A DNA stretch of 64,000 nucleotides from Blautia sp900556555 (lineage in GTDB: Bacteria; Bacillota; Clostridia; Lachnospirales; Lachnospiraceae), in assembly GCA_964250615.1 (NCBI GenBank), contig CAXUGM010000001.1, one strand, 5' to 3'. The notes under the pieces were generated by a model. It made no database searches, was not told the DNA's origin, and saw only the letters and a list, made by a program, of their open reading frames with translations. The stretch's first letter is position 1, and each line of letters starts with the position of its first letter. Of this stretch, positions 26,664-35,749 are shown in pieces. The position numbers and the translations under genes were made by a program.

Positions 26664-28000
26664 ATGGACAAGGAATATTTAATACAGGAAAAGCCCTTAA
26701 AGGCACTTTTGATTTTTGCATTTCCTATGATTATCGGAAATTTGTTTCAGCAGTTTTATACCATGGTGGACTCTGTGGTGGTAGGAAGATTTGTCAGTGA
26801 GCATGCTCTTGCAGCGGTGGGGGCATCTTACTCTCTTACCAATGTATTTATCTCCATTGCGATTGGCGGAGGGGTTGGAGCATCGGTGCTCACCAGCCGT
26901 TATTTTGGTTCCAGGGAGTATCGGAAGATGAAGACTTCTGTGACAACAGCCATGCTTTCTTTTCTGATGGTGAGCCTGATACTGGGCGGTATCGGACTGT
27001 TTTTTGGACAGGAAATCATGGAGCTTCTCAACACACCGGAGAATATTCTGGAGCAGGCAACCGAGTATCTGAATATCTACTTCCTGGGACTGCCCTTTTT
27101 GTTTATGTATAATATACTGTCTGCTATGTTCAATGCACTTGGCCGTTCCAAAATCCCTCTGTATCTTCTGATTTTTCGTCAGTGTTTAACATTGTTCTGG
27201 ATGTGGTCTTTGTGCGTGAGTTTCACATGGGCGTGGCAGGAGTTGCCTGGGCAACGCTGATTGCACAGGGAATTTCAGCAGTAGTGGCATTTCTCCTTTT
27301 TGTAAGAGAGATGAAACAGTATCAGGGAGAAAAAGGGGATACCCGCTTTGACAAGGAGGAGTTTTCCAGGATGAGCAGGATTGCCCTTCCTTCTATTTTA
27401 CAGCAGTCCACGGTTTCCATCGGAATGATGCTGGTGCAGTCTGTGGTCAACAGCTTTGGGGCTGAGATACTGGCAGGATTTTCTGCGGCCATGCGGATTG
27501 AGAGCATCTGTATTGTTCCAATGGCAGCTATGGGAAATGTGATGTCCTCTTTTACAGCCCAGAATCTTGGAGCGGGAAAACAGGAAAGAGTAGTGAAAGG
27601 ATATCACACAGGATACGGGATTGTATTTGGATTCGGAATGACTCTCTGCGTGATTCTGGAGTTTTTCTACCAGCCTCTGATTGGAATGTTTCTGGGAGAA
27701 GAGGGAACAGCTCTGGCTATGAGTACAGGAACCGATTATCTGCGGTTTATCGGATGGTTCTTTACCTTCATTGGCCTGAAAATGATTACAGACGGTCTGC
27801 TGAGAGGGGCAGGGGATATGAAGATGTTTACCGTGGCAAACCTGGTTAATCTGAGCATCCGTGTCATCGTGGCAGTCACTCTGGCACCGGTGTTTGGAAT
27901 TGCAATGGTATGGTATGCAGTGCCTGTTGGATGGGCTGCCAATTACGTGATTTCCTTCCTGGAATACAGGACAGGGAAGTGGAGAAAGAAGGTGAAATAA
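26664..28000 (+). pseudogene. MATE-family efflux transporter, frameshifted
   Basis: Two overlapping frames together encode one MATE exporter of about 445 residues. The first frame (26664-27260) matches the N-terminal half to NALGRSKIPLYLLIF and then becomes unlike MATE. The second frame (used from about 27177 to 28000) resumes with SSVFNIVLDVVFV and continues to the C-terminus. Adding one T to the T5 run at 27172-27176 restores a continuous protein. This may be a true pseudogene, a sequencing or assembly error, or a slippage-controlled gene. MATE proteins export drugs and metabolites using Na+ or H+; substrate unknown. Confidence 0.85.
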
Positions 28001-28020
28001 AAAATTCACCTTCTTTTTTT
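27988..28020 (+). terminator. Terminator overlapping the end of the MATE gene
   Basis: GAAGGTGAA at 27988-27996, within the last codons, pairs with TTCACCTTC at 28005-28013, followed by TTTTTTT. Confidence 0.8.
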
Positions 28021-28063
28021 GTGTTTTAAGCGTAAATATATAAAAAGCATATGAGGTGATGCC

Positions 28064-28591
28064 TTGCAGATTTTAATGTTTTTATCAGAGGTGAGTATTC
28101 CCTTGATTCTGTTTTATATCGTAGGATTTGGGATTCTGATGAAATGTAAAGTATATGAAGAATTTGTCAAAGGTGCAAAAGACGGGTTGAAGACCGTGGC
28201 AGGAATTTTGCCTACACTGATTGGGTTAATGGTGGCTGTAGGTGTGCTGCGTGCCTCTGGATTTCTGGAGATGCTGGGAAAGGTACTGGGGCAGTTTACA
28301 GATTGTATAGGTTTTCCGGCGGATCTTGTACCTCTTACCATTGTCAGAATGTTTTCTTCCAGTGCAGCTACCGGGTTGGTACTGGATATTTTCCGGGAAT
28401 TTGGTACGGATTCCAGGATTGGCCTCATTGCATCCATTATGATGTCCTGTACGGAGACAATTTTCTATACTGTTTCAGTATATTTTATTGCAGCAAAAGT
28501 CCATAAGACCAGATACACCATTCCCGGGGCACTTCTGGCAACGGTTGCAGGAATTGGAGCCAGTGTGATATTGGCAGGAATGCTCAGATAA
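28064..28591 (+). CDS. spmB: Spore maturation protein B
   Basis: A 175-residue membrane protein with four to five hydrophobic segments and the nucleoside-recognition/gate-type motifs of SpmB (GLKTVAGILPTLIGLMVAVGVLRASGFL; PLTIVRMFSSSAATGL). In Bacillus SpmA and SpmB act together in spore core dehydration. No ATG fits the RBS: AGGTGA at 28054-28059 points to the TTG at 28064. The usual partner spmA is absent here; upstream is the MATE terminator. Family assignment is good. Confidence 0.85.
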   Translation: MQILMFLSEVSIPLILFYIVGFGILMKCKVYEEFVKGAKDGLKTVAGILPTLIGLMVAVGVLRASGFLEMLGKVLGQFTDCIGFPADLVPLTIVRMFSSSAATGLVLDIFREFGTDSRIGLIASIMMSCTETIFYTVSVYFIAAKVHKTRYTIPGALLATVAGIGASVILAGMLR

Positions 28592-28602
28592 TGGAAAAGT
28601 AG

Positions 28603-28631
28603 TTGACAAGAATACTATCTAATGCTAATAT
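28603..28631 (+). promoter_or_regulatory. Promoter of the his operon
   Basis: TTGACA at 28603-28608 and TATAAT-like TAATAT at 28626-28631 with a 17-bp spacer. The leader to the hisZ start is only about 25 nt, too short for a T-box or a leader-peptide attenuator. Confidence 0.8.
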
Positions 28632-28662
28632 GGTAGCACGCTAAAGTGAAGGGGACAGATGA

Positions 28663-29880
28663 ATGAGATATTATGATAAAATAACACCGGATGGAACAAA
28701 GGATTTGCTGTTCAGTGAATGTGACCAGCGTTCCCAGGTGACGAAAACATTAAAAGATTTATTTGGTGCCCAGGGATACCGCAGAGTGATGACACCGGCA
28801 TTGGAGTTTTATGATGTATTTGGAAAGGCCGCAAAATATCTTCCGAAAGAAACCATGTATAAGCTGACCGATGCAAAGGGAAGGCTGATGGTGCTTTGCC
28901 CGGATTGCACGGTACCTGTGGCGAGACTGACTGCTACCAGGCTGAAGGGAATGCGGACACCGATCCGTATTTATTATAACCGGAATATTTACCGGGGCTT
29001 TCCGAAGAGAAAAAGCAAAAGTGTAGAGATCAACCAGGTTGGAATCGAGCTGATCGGCGGTTCTACGGTACGCAGTGATCTGGAAGTCATAGGACTTGCT
29101 GCAAGGAGTATGGAAAGTATCAGCCAGGGAAAGTACCGTCTGGAACTTTGCCACATCGGGTATTTTAAGGCCATTATGGACAGCCTGGATGCAGATGAGG
29201 ATACCAAGGAAGAAATCCGGCTGCTGATTGAACAGAAGAATTATGCCAGCCTTTCGGATATTCTTGGCAAGGCAAAGGATAACAGGGCAGCCAGAGCCCT
29301 GAGGAAGCTGCCAAGGCTCTTCGGAGGAGAAGAAGTATTTGAAAAGGCTTATGAATTGTTTGATGAAAACGGAGCCAGGGAAAGCCTGGATTACCTGAAA
29401 AGTATTTATGAGTACCTCAGGGAACTGGGACTGGGGGAAAAAGTAATTATCGATCTGGGGCTTGTGAATCTTGCAGAGTATTACACCGGCATTATTTTCC
29501 GGGGATACTGTAACGGAATCGGCGAGCAGATTCTTTCCGGTGGGCGGTATGATAATCTTCTGGGGCAGTTTGGGGAGGAGCACGGCTCAATAGGATTTGG
29601 TATCAATGTTGATCTGGCAAGCCAGACCGTAGAGCCTGCACCGGAGCAGGTGCCGGAAATTTTAGTTTTTGCCCAGGGATTGTCTCATGTACCTGCCAGT
29701 GTCCATTACAGGGAACAACTGGAGGCACAGGGGATTTTATCTGAAAACAGTGTATTCGATACATTAGAGGAGACATTGGAGTACGCCAAAGAAAGAGGAA
29801 TCCATCAGGTGCATCTGGTAGGGGAAGAAATCAAAGAATATCAGATGGAGAAAGGACCTGAAACATATGAGACCAATTAG
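28663..29880 (+). CDS. hisZ: ATP phosphoribosyltransferase regulatory subunit HisZ
   Basis: A 405-residue HisRS-like protein that joins short HisG to form active, histidine-regulated ATP phosphoribosyltransferase. Class II synthetase-like motifs are seen (PALEFYDVFGK; YRGFPKRKSKSVEINQVGIELIG; ILSGGRYDNLLGQFG near 285-300). True HisRS also carries an anticodon-binding domain, which is not evident here, and hisG overlaps its 3' end by 14 bp. It is the first gene of the operon, with GGGGA upstream of the ATG. Confidence 0.93.
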   Translation: MRYYDKITPDGTKDLLFSECDQRSQVTKTLKDLFGAQGYRRVMTPALEFYDVFGKAAKYLPKETMYKLTDAKGRLMVLCPDCTVPVARLTATRLKGMRTPIRIYYNRNIYRGFPKRKSKSVEINQVGIELIGGSTVRSDLEVIGLAARSMESISQGKYRLELCHIGYFKAIMDSLDADEDTKEEIRLLIEQKNYASLSDILGKAKDNRAARALRKLPRLFGGEEVFEKAYELFDENGARESLDYLKSIYEYLRELGLGEKVIIDLGLVNLAEYYTGIIFRGYCNGIGEQILSGGRYDNLLGQFGEEHGSIGFGINVDLASQTVEPAPEQVPEILVFAQGLSHVPASVHYREQLEAQGILSENSVFDTLEETLEYAKERGIHQVHLVGEEIKEYQMEKGPETYETN

Positions 29881-30505
29881 AATTGCCCTGACAAAGGGGC
29901 GTTTAGAAGATAAAACCGTAGAGATGCTGGAGAGACTTGGATATGACTGTACCAGCGTCAGAGAAAAAGGAAGAAAACTGATCATGCCTATCGGTGACGG
30001 AAGCCTGGAGATTGTTCTTGCAAAGGCCGCAGATGTGGTCACTTACGTGGAGACTGGTGTCTGTGATATGGGTGTGGTTGGAAAAGATACCATCATGGAA
30101 AAAGGTGGTACTTATTATGAAATTGCCGATCTTGGATTTGGAAAATGCAGGTTCGCATTGGCATCCGTAAAGGGTGCAGATGTGTACAGCGGATACCGTA
30201 CCAGAACCATTGCAAGCAAATATATGAATGTAGCAAAAGGTTTTTTTGAAAGTAAAAACATGGATATTAACCTGGTAAAAATCGAAGGTTCTGTAGAACT
30301 TGCCCCTGTACTTGGACTTGCAGATGCTATTGTAGATATTGTAGAAACGGGTACTACGTTAAAGGAAAACGGACTGGAAGTCATTGAGGATATCTGTCCG
30401 GTCAGTGCCCGGCTGATTGTAAATATAGCCAGCATGAAACTTAGAAAAACAGAGATTGAAGACCTGATTCAGAAGGTGGAAGAGGATGTAAAGGCCAGAG
30501 CCTGA
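29867..30505 (+). CDS. hisG: ATP phosphoribosyltransferase, short form
   Basis: Condenses ATP with PRPP in the first step of histidine synthesis. At 212 residues it is the short form that lacks the regulatory ACT-like domain and needs HisZ. Motifs include RIALTKGRLEDKTVEML, the DMGVVGKDTI loop and the PRPP site DAIVDIVETGTTLKENGL. It overlaps hisZ by 14 bp. The next gene is hisC after 14 bp, where hisD is expected in related genomes. Confidence 0.96.
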   Translation: MRPIRIALTKGRLEDKTVEMLERLGYDCTSVREKGRKLIMPIGDGSLEIVLAKAADVVTYVETGVCDMGVVGKDTIMEKGGTYYEIADLGFGKCRFALASVKGADVYSGYRTRTIASKYMNVAKGFFESKNMDINLVKIEGSVELAPVLGLADAIVDIVETGTTLKENGLEVIEDICPVSARLIVNIASMKLRKTEIEDLIQKVEEDVKARA

Positions 30506-30519
30506 AAGGGGGATGAAAG

Positions 30520-31569
30520 ATGTATCAGATACCGGAAAAATTGAAAAACCTGGAAATTTATCAGCCGGTTACAGAATCCTACCGGATCCGCCTGGATGCC
30601 AATGAAAGTTTTCTGGACTTGCCTGATTCCATTCGGAAGGAAGTGGCAGAGGCGGTGGCCGCAATAGAGTTTAACCGCTATCCGGATCCTACAGCTAAGG
30701 AGCTCTGTGAGAAGTTCGGTGCATTTTATCAGGTAAAACCGGAATTCCTTACAGCGGGAAATGGTTCCGATGAATTGATTTCGATCATCACACAAAATTT
30801 TCTCGATAAGGGAGATACCGTGCTGACAGTAATGCCTGATTTTTCCATGTATGGATTTTATGCGAAGTGTGTGGGAGCAAAGGTTGCTGCTATACAAAAA
30901 GAAGAGGATATGGAGGTTTCGGCAGAAGATATGATCCGCCAGGCAAAGGAAACCGGTGCAAAGATGATTATTTTCTCTAACCCCTGTAATCCCACCTCGC
31001 TGCTGGCAGACAGAAACGATATATTAACTGTGATTGAACAGGTAGATGCACTGGTAGTAGTAGACGAAGCATACATGGAATTTGCAGAAGGTTCTGTGCT
31101 TGATGAGATTGAGAAGTATGACAATCTTATTGTTCTGAAAACTTTTTCAAAAGCTTTTGGAATGGCAGCAGTCCGCCTTGGATTTGCGGCAGCAAATAAA
31201 ACACTTACTTCTATTTTGAAGGCTGTGAAATCTCCTTACAATGTAAATTCCATGACCCAGGCAGCTGGCTGCGTGATTTTGGATCATCCGGAGTATCTGA
31301 GAGATTGTATTGAAAAAATACGGTGCTCCAGAACGGATTTATATAAAAAAATCATGAAATTAGCGGCTACAAAAACAGAAATCCGGAAAGTATATGCAAC
31401 TTGTGCCAATTTTGTTTACATGAAGACAGAGAGAGCCGGAGAAATCTTTGATGGGCTGAGAAAAAAGGGGATTTCTATCCGGTATATGAGCGGCTATTTA
31501 AGAGCAGCGGCAGGATCAGAGCAGGAAAATGAAGAACTGATTCAGGCTCTTGGTGAATTATTAAAATAA
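30520..31569 (+). CDS. hisC: Histidinol-phosphate aminotransferase
   Basis: A PLP-dependent class I/II aminotransferase of 349 residues that converts imidazole-acetol phosphate to histidinol phosphate. Visible are RLDANESFLDLP, NGSDELI, the FSNPCNPTS motif, VVDEAYMEF, and the PLP lysine in LKTFSKAFGMAAVRLG. The C-terminal arginine region RAAAGSEQEN is also typical. GGGGGA precedes the ATG with 7-base spacing. Its position directly after hisG is unusual because hisD is missing between them. Confidence 0.95.
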   Translation: MYQIPEKLKNLEIYQPVTESYRIRLDANESFLDLPDSIRKEVAEAVAAIEFNRYPDPTAKELCEKFGAFYQVKPEFLTAGNGSDELISIITQNFLDKGDTVLTVMPDFSMYGFYAKCVGAKVAAIQKEEDMEVSAEDMIRQAKETGAKMIIFSNPCNPTSLLADRNDILTVIEQVDALVVVDEAYMEFAEGSVLDEIEKYDNLIVLKTFSKAFGMAAVRLGFAAANKTLTSILKAVKSPYNVNSMTQAAGCVILDHPEYLRDCIEKIRCSRTDLYKKIMKLAATKTEIRKVYATCANFVYMKTERAGEIFDGLRKKGISIRYMSGYLRAAAGSEQENEELIQALGELLK

Positions 31570-31588
31570 ATGACAGGGGGTGTTTCCA

Positions 31589-32170
31589 ATGCGTACCGGG
31601 GAGATAGAAAGAAATACAAAAGAGACGCAGATTGCCTTGTCCTGGAATCTGGATGGACAGGGTATCTATGAGGGAACTTGTGGCGTGGGATTTTTTGATC
31701 ATATGATGCAGGCTCTCTGTGTTCATGGGGGCTTTGATATCCGGCTTTCCATGAAAGGAGATTTAGAGGTGGACTGCCACCATAGCATAGAAGATCTGGG
31801 AATTGTTCTTGGCATGGCATTGGCAGACGCTCTGAAGGATAAAAGCGGTATCAGGCGTTACGGGAGTTTTTACGTTCCCATGGATGAGGCACTGGGATTT
31901 TGTGCACTGGATGTAAGCGGCCGGGCGTTTCTTGTATTCGAGGCAGAATATGAGAATCCGTCTGTGGGAGCCCTGGACTGCTGCATGGTAAAAGAATTTT
32001 TCCGGGCACTGGCGTTTCAGGCAGGAATCACTTTACATATCAAAGCCCTGTACGGAGAAAATGACCATCATAAAATCGAGGCCATGTTTAAGGCATTTGC
32101 TCATGCATTAAAAGAAGCAGTAACAGAAACAGGGACAGGAGTCCTTTCGTCTAAAGGGGTGTTGGCATGA
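31589..32170 (+). CDS. hisB: Imidazoleglycerol-phosphate dehydratase
   Basis: Mn-dependent dehydratase of 193 residues, single function (no phosphatase domain). The conserved GVGFFDHMMQALCVHGGFD, the DCHHSIEDLGI metal motif, and the second-half ENDHHKIEAMFKAFAHAL motif are present. A GTG at 31580 lies inside the ribosome site; ATG 31589 gives MRTGEIERNT, the usual start with 8-base spacing from AGGGGG. ATGA overlap with hisH. Confidence 0.96.
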   Translation: MRTGEIERNTKETQIALSWNLDGQGIYEGTCGVGFFDHMMQALCVHGGFDIRLSMKGDLEVDCHHSIEDLGIVLGMALADALKDKSGIRRYGSFYVPMDEALGFCALDVSGRAFLVFEAEYENPSVGALDCCMVKEFFRALAFQAGITLHIKALYGENDHHKIEAMFKAFAHALKEAVTETGTGVLSSKGVLA

Positions 32171-32772
32171 TTGCGATTATTGATTATGGAGCGGGAAATC
32201 TGTTCAGTGTAAAAAATGCACTGGATTTTTTGAAAATAGAAAACTGTATTGCAAAAGAACCGGAAACCATCAGACAGGCAGACGCTATGATTCTTCCGGG
32301 CGTAGGAGCATTTCCCGATGCAATGGAAATGCTTGAGAGAAAAGGAATGGTTCCGGTCATCCGTGAAGAGGCAGAGAGAAAGCCTATCTTGGGAATCTGT
32401 CTTGGAATGCAGCTTTTGTTTGAAAGCAGCAGTGAGTTTAGAAGCACACAGGGACTAGGACTGATTCCGGGAAATGTGGTAAAGATAGACAGCCATGGAT
32501 TAAAGATTCCCCATATGGGATGGAATGATTTAAAGGTGCTGCATCCATGTGCCATGACCGGAGAAATGGAAGAAGATACCTATGTGTATTTTGTACATTC
32601 TTTCCGGGCAGATACAGAGGAAGAAAATATTTCCTGTTATACAGAGTATGGAGAAAAGATTCCTGCTCTGGTACACAGAGGATTTGTATATGGAGCTCAG
32701 TATCATCCTGAAAAAAGCGGTGAAGCTGGATTAAAGATGCTGAAGAATTTTGCAAAGTTGGTGGAAAAATGA
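32167..32772 (+). CDS. hisH: Imidazole glycerol phosphate synthase, glutaminase subunit
   Basis: A class I glutamine amidotransferase of 201 residues that supplies ammonia to HisF. The nucleophile Cys is in GICLGMQLLFE (near 79) and the His-Glu pair in YHPEKSG near 179. The start overlaps the hisB stop and the gene ends in an ATGA overlap with hisA, so translation is coupled. Complete. Confidence 0.96.
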   Translation: MIAIIDYGAGNLFSVKNALDFLKIENCIAKEPETIRQADAMILPGVGAFPDAMEMLERKGMVPVIREEAERKPILGICLGMQLLFESSSEFRSTQGLGLIPGNVVKIDSHGLKIPHMGWNDLKVLHPCAMTGEMEEDTYVYFVHSFRADTEEENISCYTEYGEKIPALVHRGFVYGAQYHPEKSGEAGLKMLKNFAKLVEK

Positions 32773-33485
32773 TTATATTACCTGCAATTGATATTAAAGA
32801 TAAAGCGTGTGTAAGGCTTATAAAAGGGGATTATGACACTGCACATAAAGTTGCAGAAGATCCTTATAAAACAGCCGGGGATTTTGCCCTAGCGGGAGCG
32901 AAATGGATACATATGGTAGATTTAAACGGTGCTCTGGATGCCTGTCCGGTCAATCAGGAAATTTTTATAAAAATAGCCGCAGAATCGGGAATGAAGGTGG
33001 AACTGGGCGGCGGAATCCGTGATATGAAGACAATAGAATGGTATCTTTCAAAAGGAATTTCTAGGATTATTCTTGGCTCTGCGGCAGTGAAAAACCCGCA
33101 GCTTGTAAAAGAAGCAGTGAAAGAGTTTGGTGCCAAGATTGCAGTGGGGATTGATGCCAGAAACGCAATGGTAGCAACAGAGGGATGGAAGGAGAACAGT
33201 TCCGTATGTTATCTGGAGCTTGCCATGGAAATGGAGCAGGCTGGAGTAAAAACCATTATTTATACCGATATATCGAGAGACGGAACCCTTAGCGGAGTAA
33301 ATCTTGAGCAGCTTGAGCATCTGAACCAGGCGGTGTCCTGCAATATCATTGCCAGCGGCGGAGTAAAATCCATAGAGGATATCATGGCATGCAAAGAAAT
33401 CGGGCTGTATGGCTGCATTTGTGGGAAGGCATTGTATTCAGGAACATTAGATTTAAGAGAAGCCATAGAAAAGGCAGGTGAGTGA
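32769..33485 (+). CDS. hisA: ProFAR isomerase
   Basis: The (beta-alpha)8-barrel 5'-ProFAR isomerase, 238 residues. The N-terminal LPAIDIKDKACVRL (catalytic Asp8), VGIDARNAM (second-half Asp) and the phosphate-binding repeats ELGGGIRD and ASGGVKSIED are seen. It shares barrel symmetry with HisF, which follows with a short overlap of control signals. No sign of PriA-type dual function is argued. Confidence 0.95.
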   Translation: MIILPAIDIKDKACVRLIKGDYDTAHKVAEDPYKTAGDFALAGAKWIHMVDLNGALDACPVNQEIFIKIAAESGMKVELGGGIRDMKTIEWYLSKGISRIILGSAAVKNPQLVKEAVKEFGAKIAVGIDARNAMVATEGWKENSSVCYLELAMEMEQAGVKTIIYTDISRDGTLSGVNLEQLEHLNQAVSCNIIASGGVKSIEDIMACKEIGLYGCICGKALYSGTLDLREAIEKAGE

Positions 33486-33487
33486 GC

Positions 33488-34246
33488 ATGCTTGCAAAGA
33501 GAATTATCCCGTGTCTGGATGTGCGGGATGGAAAAGTAGTAAAAGGTGTGAATTTTGTAGGAATCCGGGAGGTAGGAGACCCGGTGGAATGTGCCATGGA
33601 ATATGACCGGCAGGGAGCAGATGAAATCTGTTTTCTGGATATTACAGCCACTCATGAGGGCAGAAGTACCATGATTGATGTGGTGAGGAAAACAGCAGAG
33701 CATGTGTTCGTACCCCTGACTGTTGGGGGAGGAATCCGCAGTGTGGAGGATTTCAGGGAAATTCTAAGAGCAGGTGCGGACAAGGTTTCTGTCAATTCCG
33801 CAGCAGTGAAAAATCCGGCATTGATTTCCCAGGCAGCAGAAATTTTCGGAAGCCAATGTGTGGTGGTTGCCATTGATGCAAAAAGAGACGGGCAGGGAAA
33901 TTTTCATGTGGTTGTGCATGGCGGAAGAAAGGATACAGGTCTTGATGCTGTGGAGTGGGCAAAAAAATGCCAGGAGCTGGGAGCAGGGGAGATTCTTCTG
34001 ACCTCCATGGATACGGATGGATGTAAGGAAGGATTTGATCTGGAACTTACCAGGGCAGTGTGTGATGCTGTGACGATTCCGGTAATCGCCAGTGGCGGAT
34101 GCGGCAGGCTGGAGCATTTTTCCCAGGTGTTTGAAGAGACTGGTGCAGACGCAGCACTGGCGGCATCTTTGTTTCACTTTCGGGAACTGACAGTAGAAGA
34201 AGTGAAAAACCATTTGGCAGAAAATAACATTCCGGTACGCACATAA
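33488..34246 (+). CDS. hisF: Imidazole glycerol phosphate synthase, cyclase subunit
   Basis: The cyclase partner of HisH, a 252-residue barrel. Asp11 lies in IIPCLDVRDGKVVKGVNF and the second acid in VVAIDAKRDG; phosphate loops TVGGGIRSVED and IASGGCGRLEH are present. A GTG at 33482 overlaps the ribosome site; ATG 33488 gives the family start MLAKRIIPC. Complete and typical. Confidence 0.96.
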   Translation: MLAKRIIPCLDVRDGKVVKGVNFVGIREVGDPVECAMEYDRQGADEICFLDITATHEGRSTMIDVVRKTAEHVFVPLTVGGGIRSVEDFREILRAGADKVSVNSAAVKNPALISQAAEIFGSQCVVVAIDAKRDGQGNFHVVVHGGRKDTGLDAVEWAKKCQELGAGEILLTSMDTDGCKEGFDLELTRAVCDAVTIPVIASGGCGRLEHFSQVFEETGADAALAASLFHFRELTVEEVKNHLAENNIPVRT

Positions 34247-34283
34247 GGGAACAGCAAAGACACAGGAAGGAATATAAAAAGCT

Positions 34284-34616
34284 ATGGTAGATTTTGAACA
34301 ATATTTTAAGAAAAGCGAACTGGTACCCGCTATTGTCCAGGAAAAGGACACCGGGGAGGTGCTGATGCTTGCTTATATGAACCGGGAAAGCCTTCAGAAA
34401 ACCTTTGAGACAGGTTATACCTGGTTTTACAGCCGGTCCAGGCAAGAACTGTGGAATAAAGGTGCCACATCAGGACATGTACAGAAGGTGGTTGACATAA
34501 AAGGAGACTGTGATGAAGATACGCTGCTCATTACTGTGGTTCAGACGGGAGCTGCCTGCCACACAGGGGCACACAGTTGTTTTTTCAGAGCATTATGGGA
34601 GGAAGATAAAAGATGA
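34284..34616 (+). CDS. hisI: Phosphoribosyl-AMP cyclohydrolase
   Basis: A 110-residue Zn/Mg-dependent hydrolase opening the purine ring of PR-AMP. The core FYSRSRQELWNKGATSGHVQ and the metal-binding DIKGDCDEDTLL and Cys/His-rich ACHTGAHSCFF are complete. Unlike the enterobacterial HisIE fusion, hisI and hisE are separate genes here, overlapping by 4 bp. Confidence 0.96.
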   Translation: MVDFEQYFKKSELVPAIVQEKDTGEVLMLAYMNRESLQKTFETGYTWFYSRSRQELWNKGATSGHVQKVVDIKGDCDEDTLLITVVQTGAACHTGAHSCFFRALWEEDKR

Positions 34617-34939
34617 TGGATGTGATTAAAGGGCTGTATCAGGTTGCCAGGGAAAGAAAAGAGACAAAACAGGAAGGTTCTTATACCTGCTATCTTTTTG
34701 AACAGGGATTGGATAAGATTTTAAAAAAATGCGGGGAAGAGTGCAGCGAGGTTATTATTGCCGCTAAAAATGGAAAAAACCAGGACACTGCCAATGAAAT
34801 CTGCGATCTGCTCTACCATCTGATTGTGATGATGGTGGAATCAGGGATTGAAGTGGAAGAGATTGAGAAAATTCTGGAACAAAGACGGGAGAAAATCGGA
34901 AATCTGAAAAAGTTTCACGTCAGTGACCACAATAGTTAA
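34613..34939 (+). CDS. hisE: Phosphoribosyl-ATP pyrophosphatase
   Basis: A 108-residue MazG-like, all-helical enzyme that removes PPi from PR-ATP. The GSYTCYLFEQGLDKILKKCGEECSEVIIAAKN stretch holds the E-ExxE-type metal site (described in pieces: KCGEECSEV and NEICDLLYHL). Two ATG codons (34613 and 34616) are possible; the first overlaps the hisI stop. It is the last his gene. Confidence 0.95.
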   Translation: MMDVIKGLYQVARERKETKQEGSYTCYLFEQGLDKILKKCGEECSEVIIAAKNGKNQDTANEICDLLYHLIVMMVESGIEVEEIEKILEQRREKIGNLKKFHVSDHNS

Positions 34940-35053
34940 GATTCAAAACAAATTTTGTTCATAAAATTGTTAAAAAAATGTCCTGTGAAAATTTTGCCGG
35001 TTGTGGTAAACTATTCTGGAAAGACCAGATTTTATAGAAACGAAGGTTAAAAT

Positions 35054-35674
35054 ATGGAAAAAACAGATAACAGGATGATTTTGAAGGTCTTACTCATATT
35101 TGTAAAGATAGTGTTTGCAATTCCGGCTGTACTGCTGTTTATTCTGGTCAGGGGACTTCAGTTTTTCCTGAAGGTGTGCGGTACAGTTGTTTCTTTTGTG
35201 TGCATTTTATCTGCGGTGGTGGTTTCTGTAGGTGCAATAGCAGAGATTATTCTACAGATACGGGGAAACGGCCCGGGAATTCCGGCAATTATTCTTACCA
35301 TGGCAATAGCAGGAGGACTTTTCTATGTTCCGGCAGCAGGTGTTGCCATGGTGATGGTAATATTGGAAGCGATTTGTAGCTGGATTTGGAAGTTTTATCT
35401 TGGTGAGCATTCTGAGAACTGGAAAAGTTTTTATAAACGCCCGGATTACCAGTGGTCAGCCTTTGAAGACGGATATAAGGGAGAACATACAGATGATTCT
35501 GAATTTCATATTCATTATTTTAAGGGAATAAAGAATACAGAAGAACTGAAAAAAAGATATTATGCTTTGTTGAAAATTTATCACCCTGACAATGCTTTTG
35601 GTGAGGATGAAATTACCAGAAGTATTATGGAAGAATATGATTATCTGAAGAACCGTCTGCCGGATAAAAATTAA
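35054..35674 (+). CDS. Membrane protein with C-terminal J-like domain
   Basis: A 206-residue protein. Three hydrophobic segments occupy about residues 10-30, 36-66 and 74-112. A cytosolic linker then leads to a C-terminal J-like helical hairpin: ELKKRYYALLKIYHPDN followed by a helix with IMEEYDYLKNR. The HPD tripeptide, needed for Hsp70 stimulation in DnaJ, is intact. It could recruit DnaK to the membrane, but no partner is visible. It stands alone between the his operon and pduL. Confidence 0.6.
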   Translation: MEKTDNRMILKVLLIFVKIVFAIPAVLLFILVRGLQFFLKVCGTVVSFVCILSAVVVSVGAIAEIILQIRGNGPGIPAIILTMAIAGGLFYVPAAGVAMVMVILEAICSWIWKFYLGEHSENWKSFYKRPDYQWSAFEDGYKGEHTDDSEFHIHYFKGIKNTEELKKRYYALLKIYHPDNAFGEDEITRSIMEEYDYLKNRLPDKN

Positions 35675-35676
35675 CG

Positions 35677-35704
35677 TTGACAAGACCTGTGAAAAAGTTA
35701 TAAT
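35677..35704 (+). promoter_or_regulatory. Promoter of pduL
   Basis: TTGACA at 35677-35682 and exact TATAAT at 35699-35704 with a 16-bp spacer. Close-to-consensus hexamers and the GC-enriched third positions typical of highly expressed codons in the gene suggest strong expression. Confidence 0.8.
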
Positions 35705-35749
35705 TAGAAGTAGTGAAATATTATTTCAAAATAAGTGGAGGAACTTAAA

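Noticed and set aside
28632..28662. T-box or his leader attenuator
   Set aside because: The leader is only about 25-30 nt from promoter to start, too short for either.
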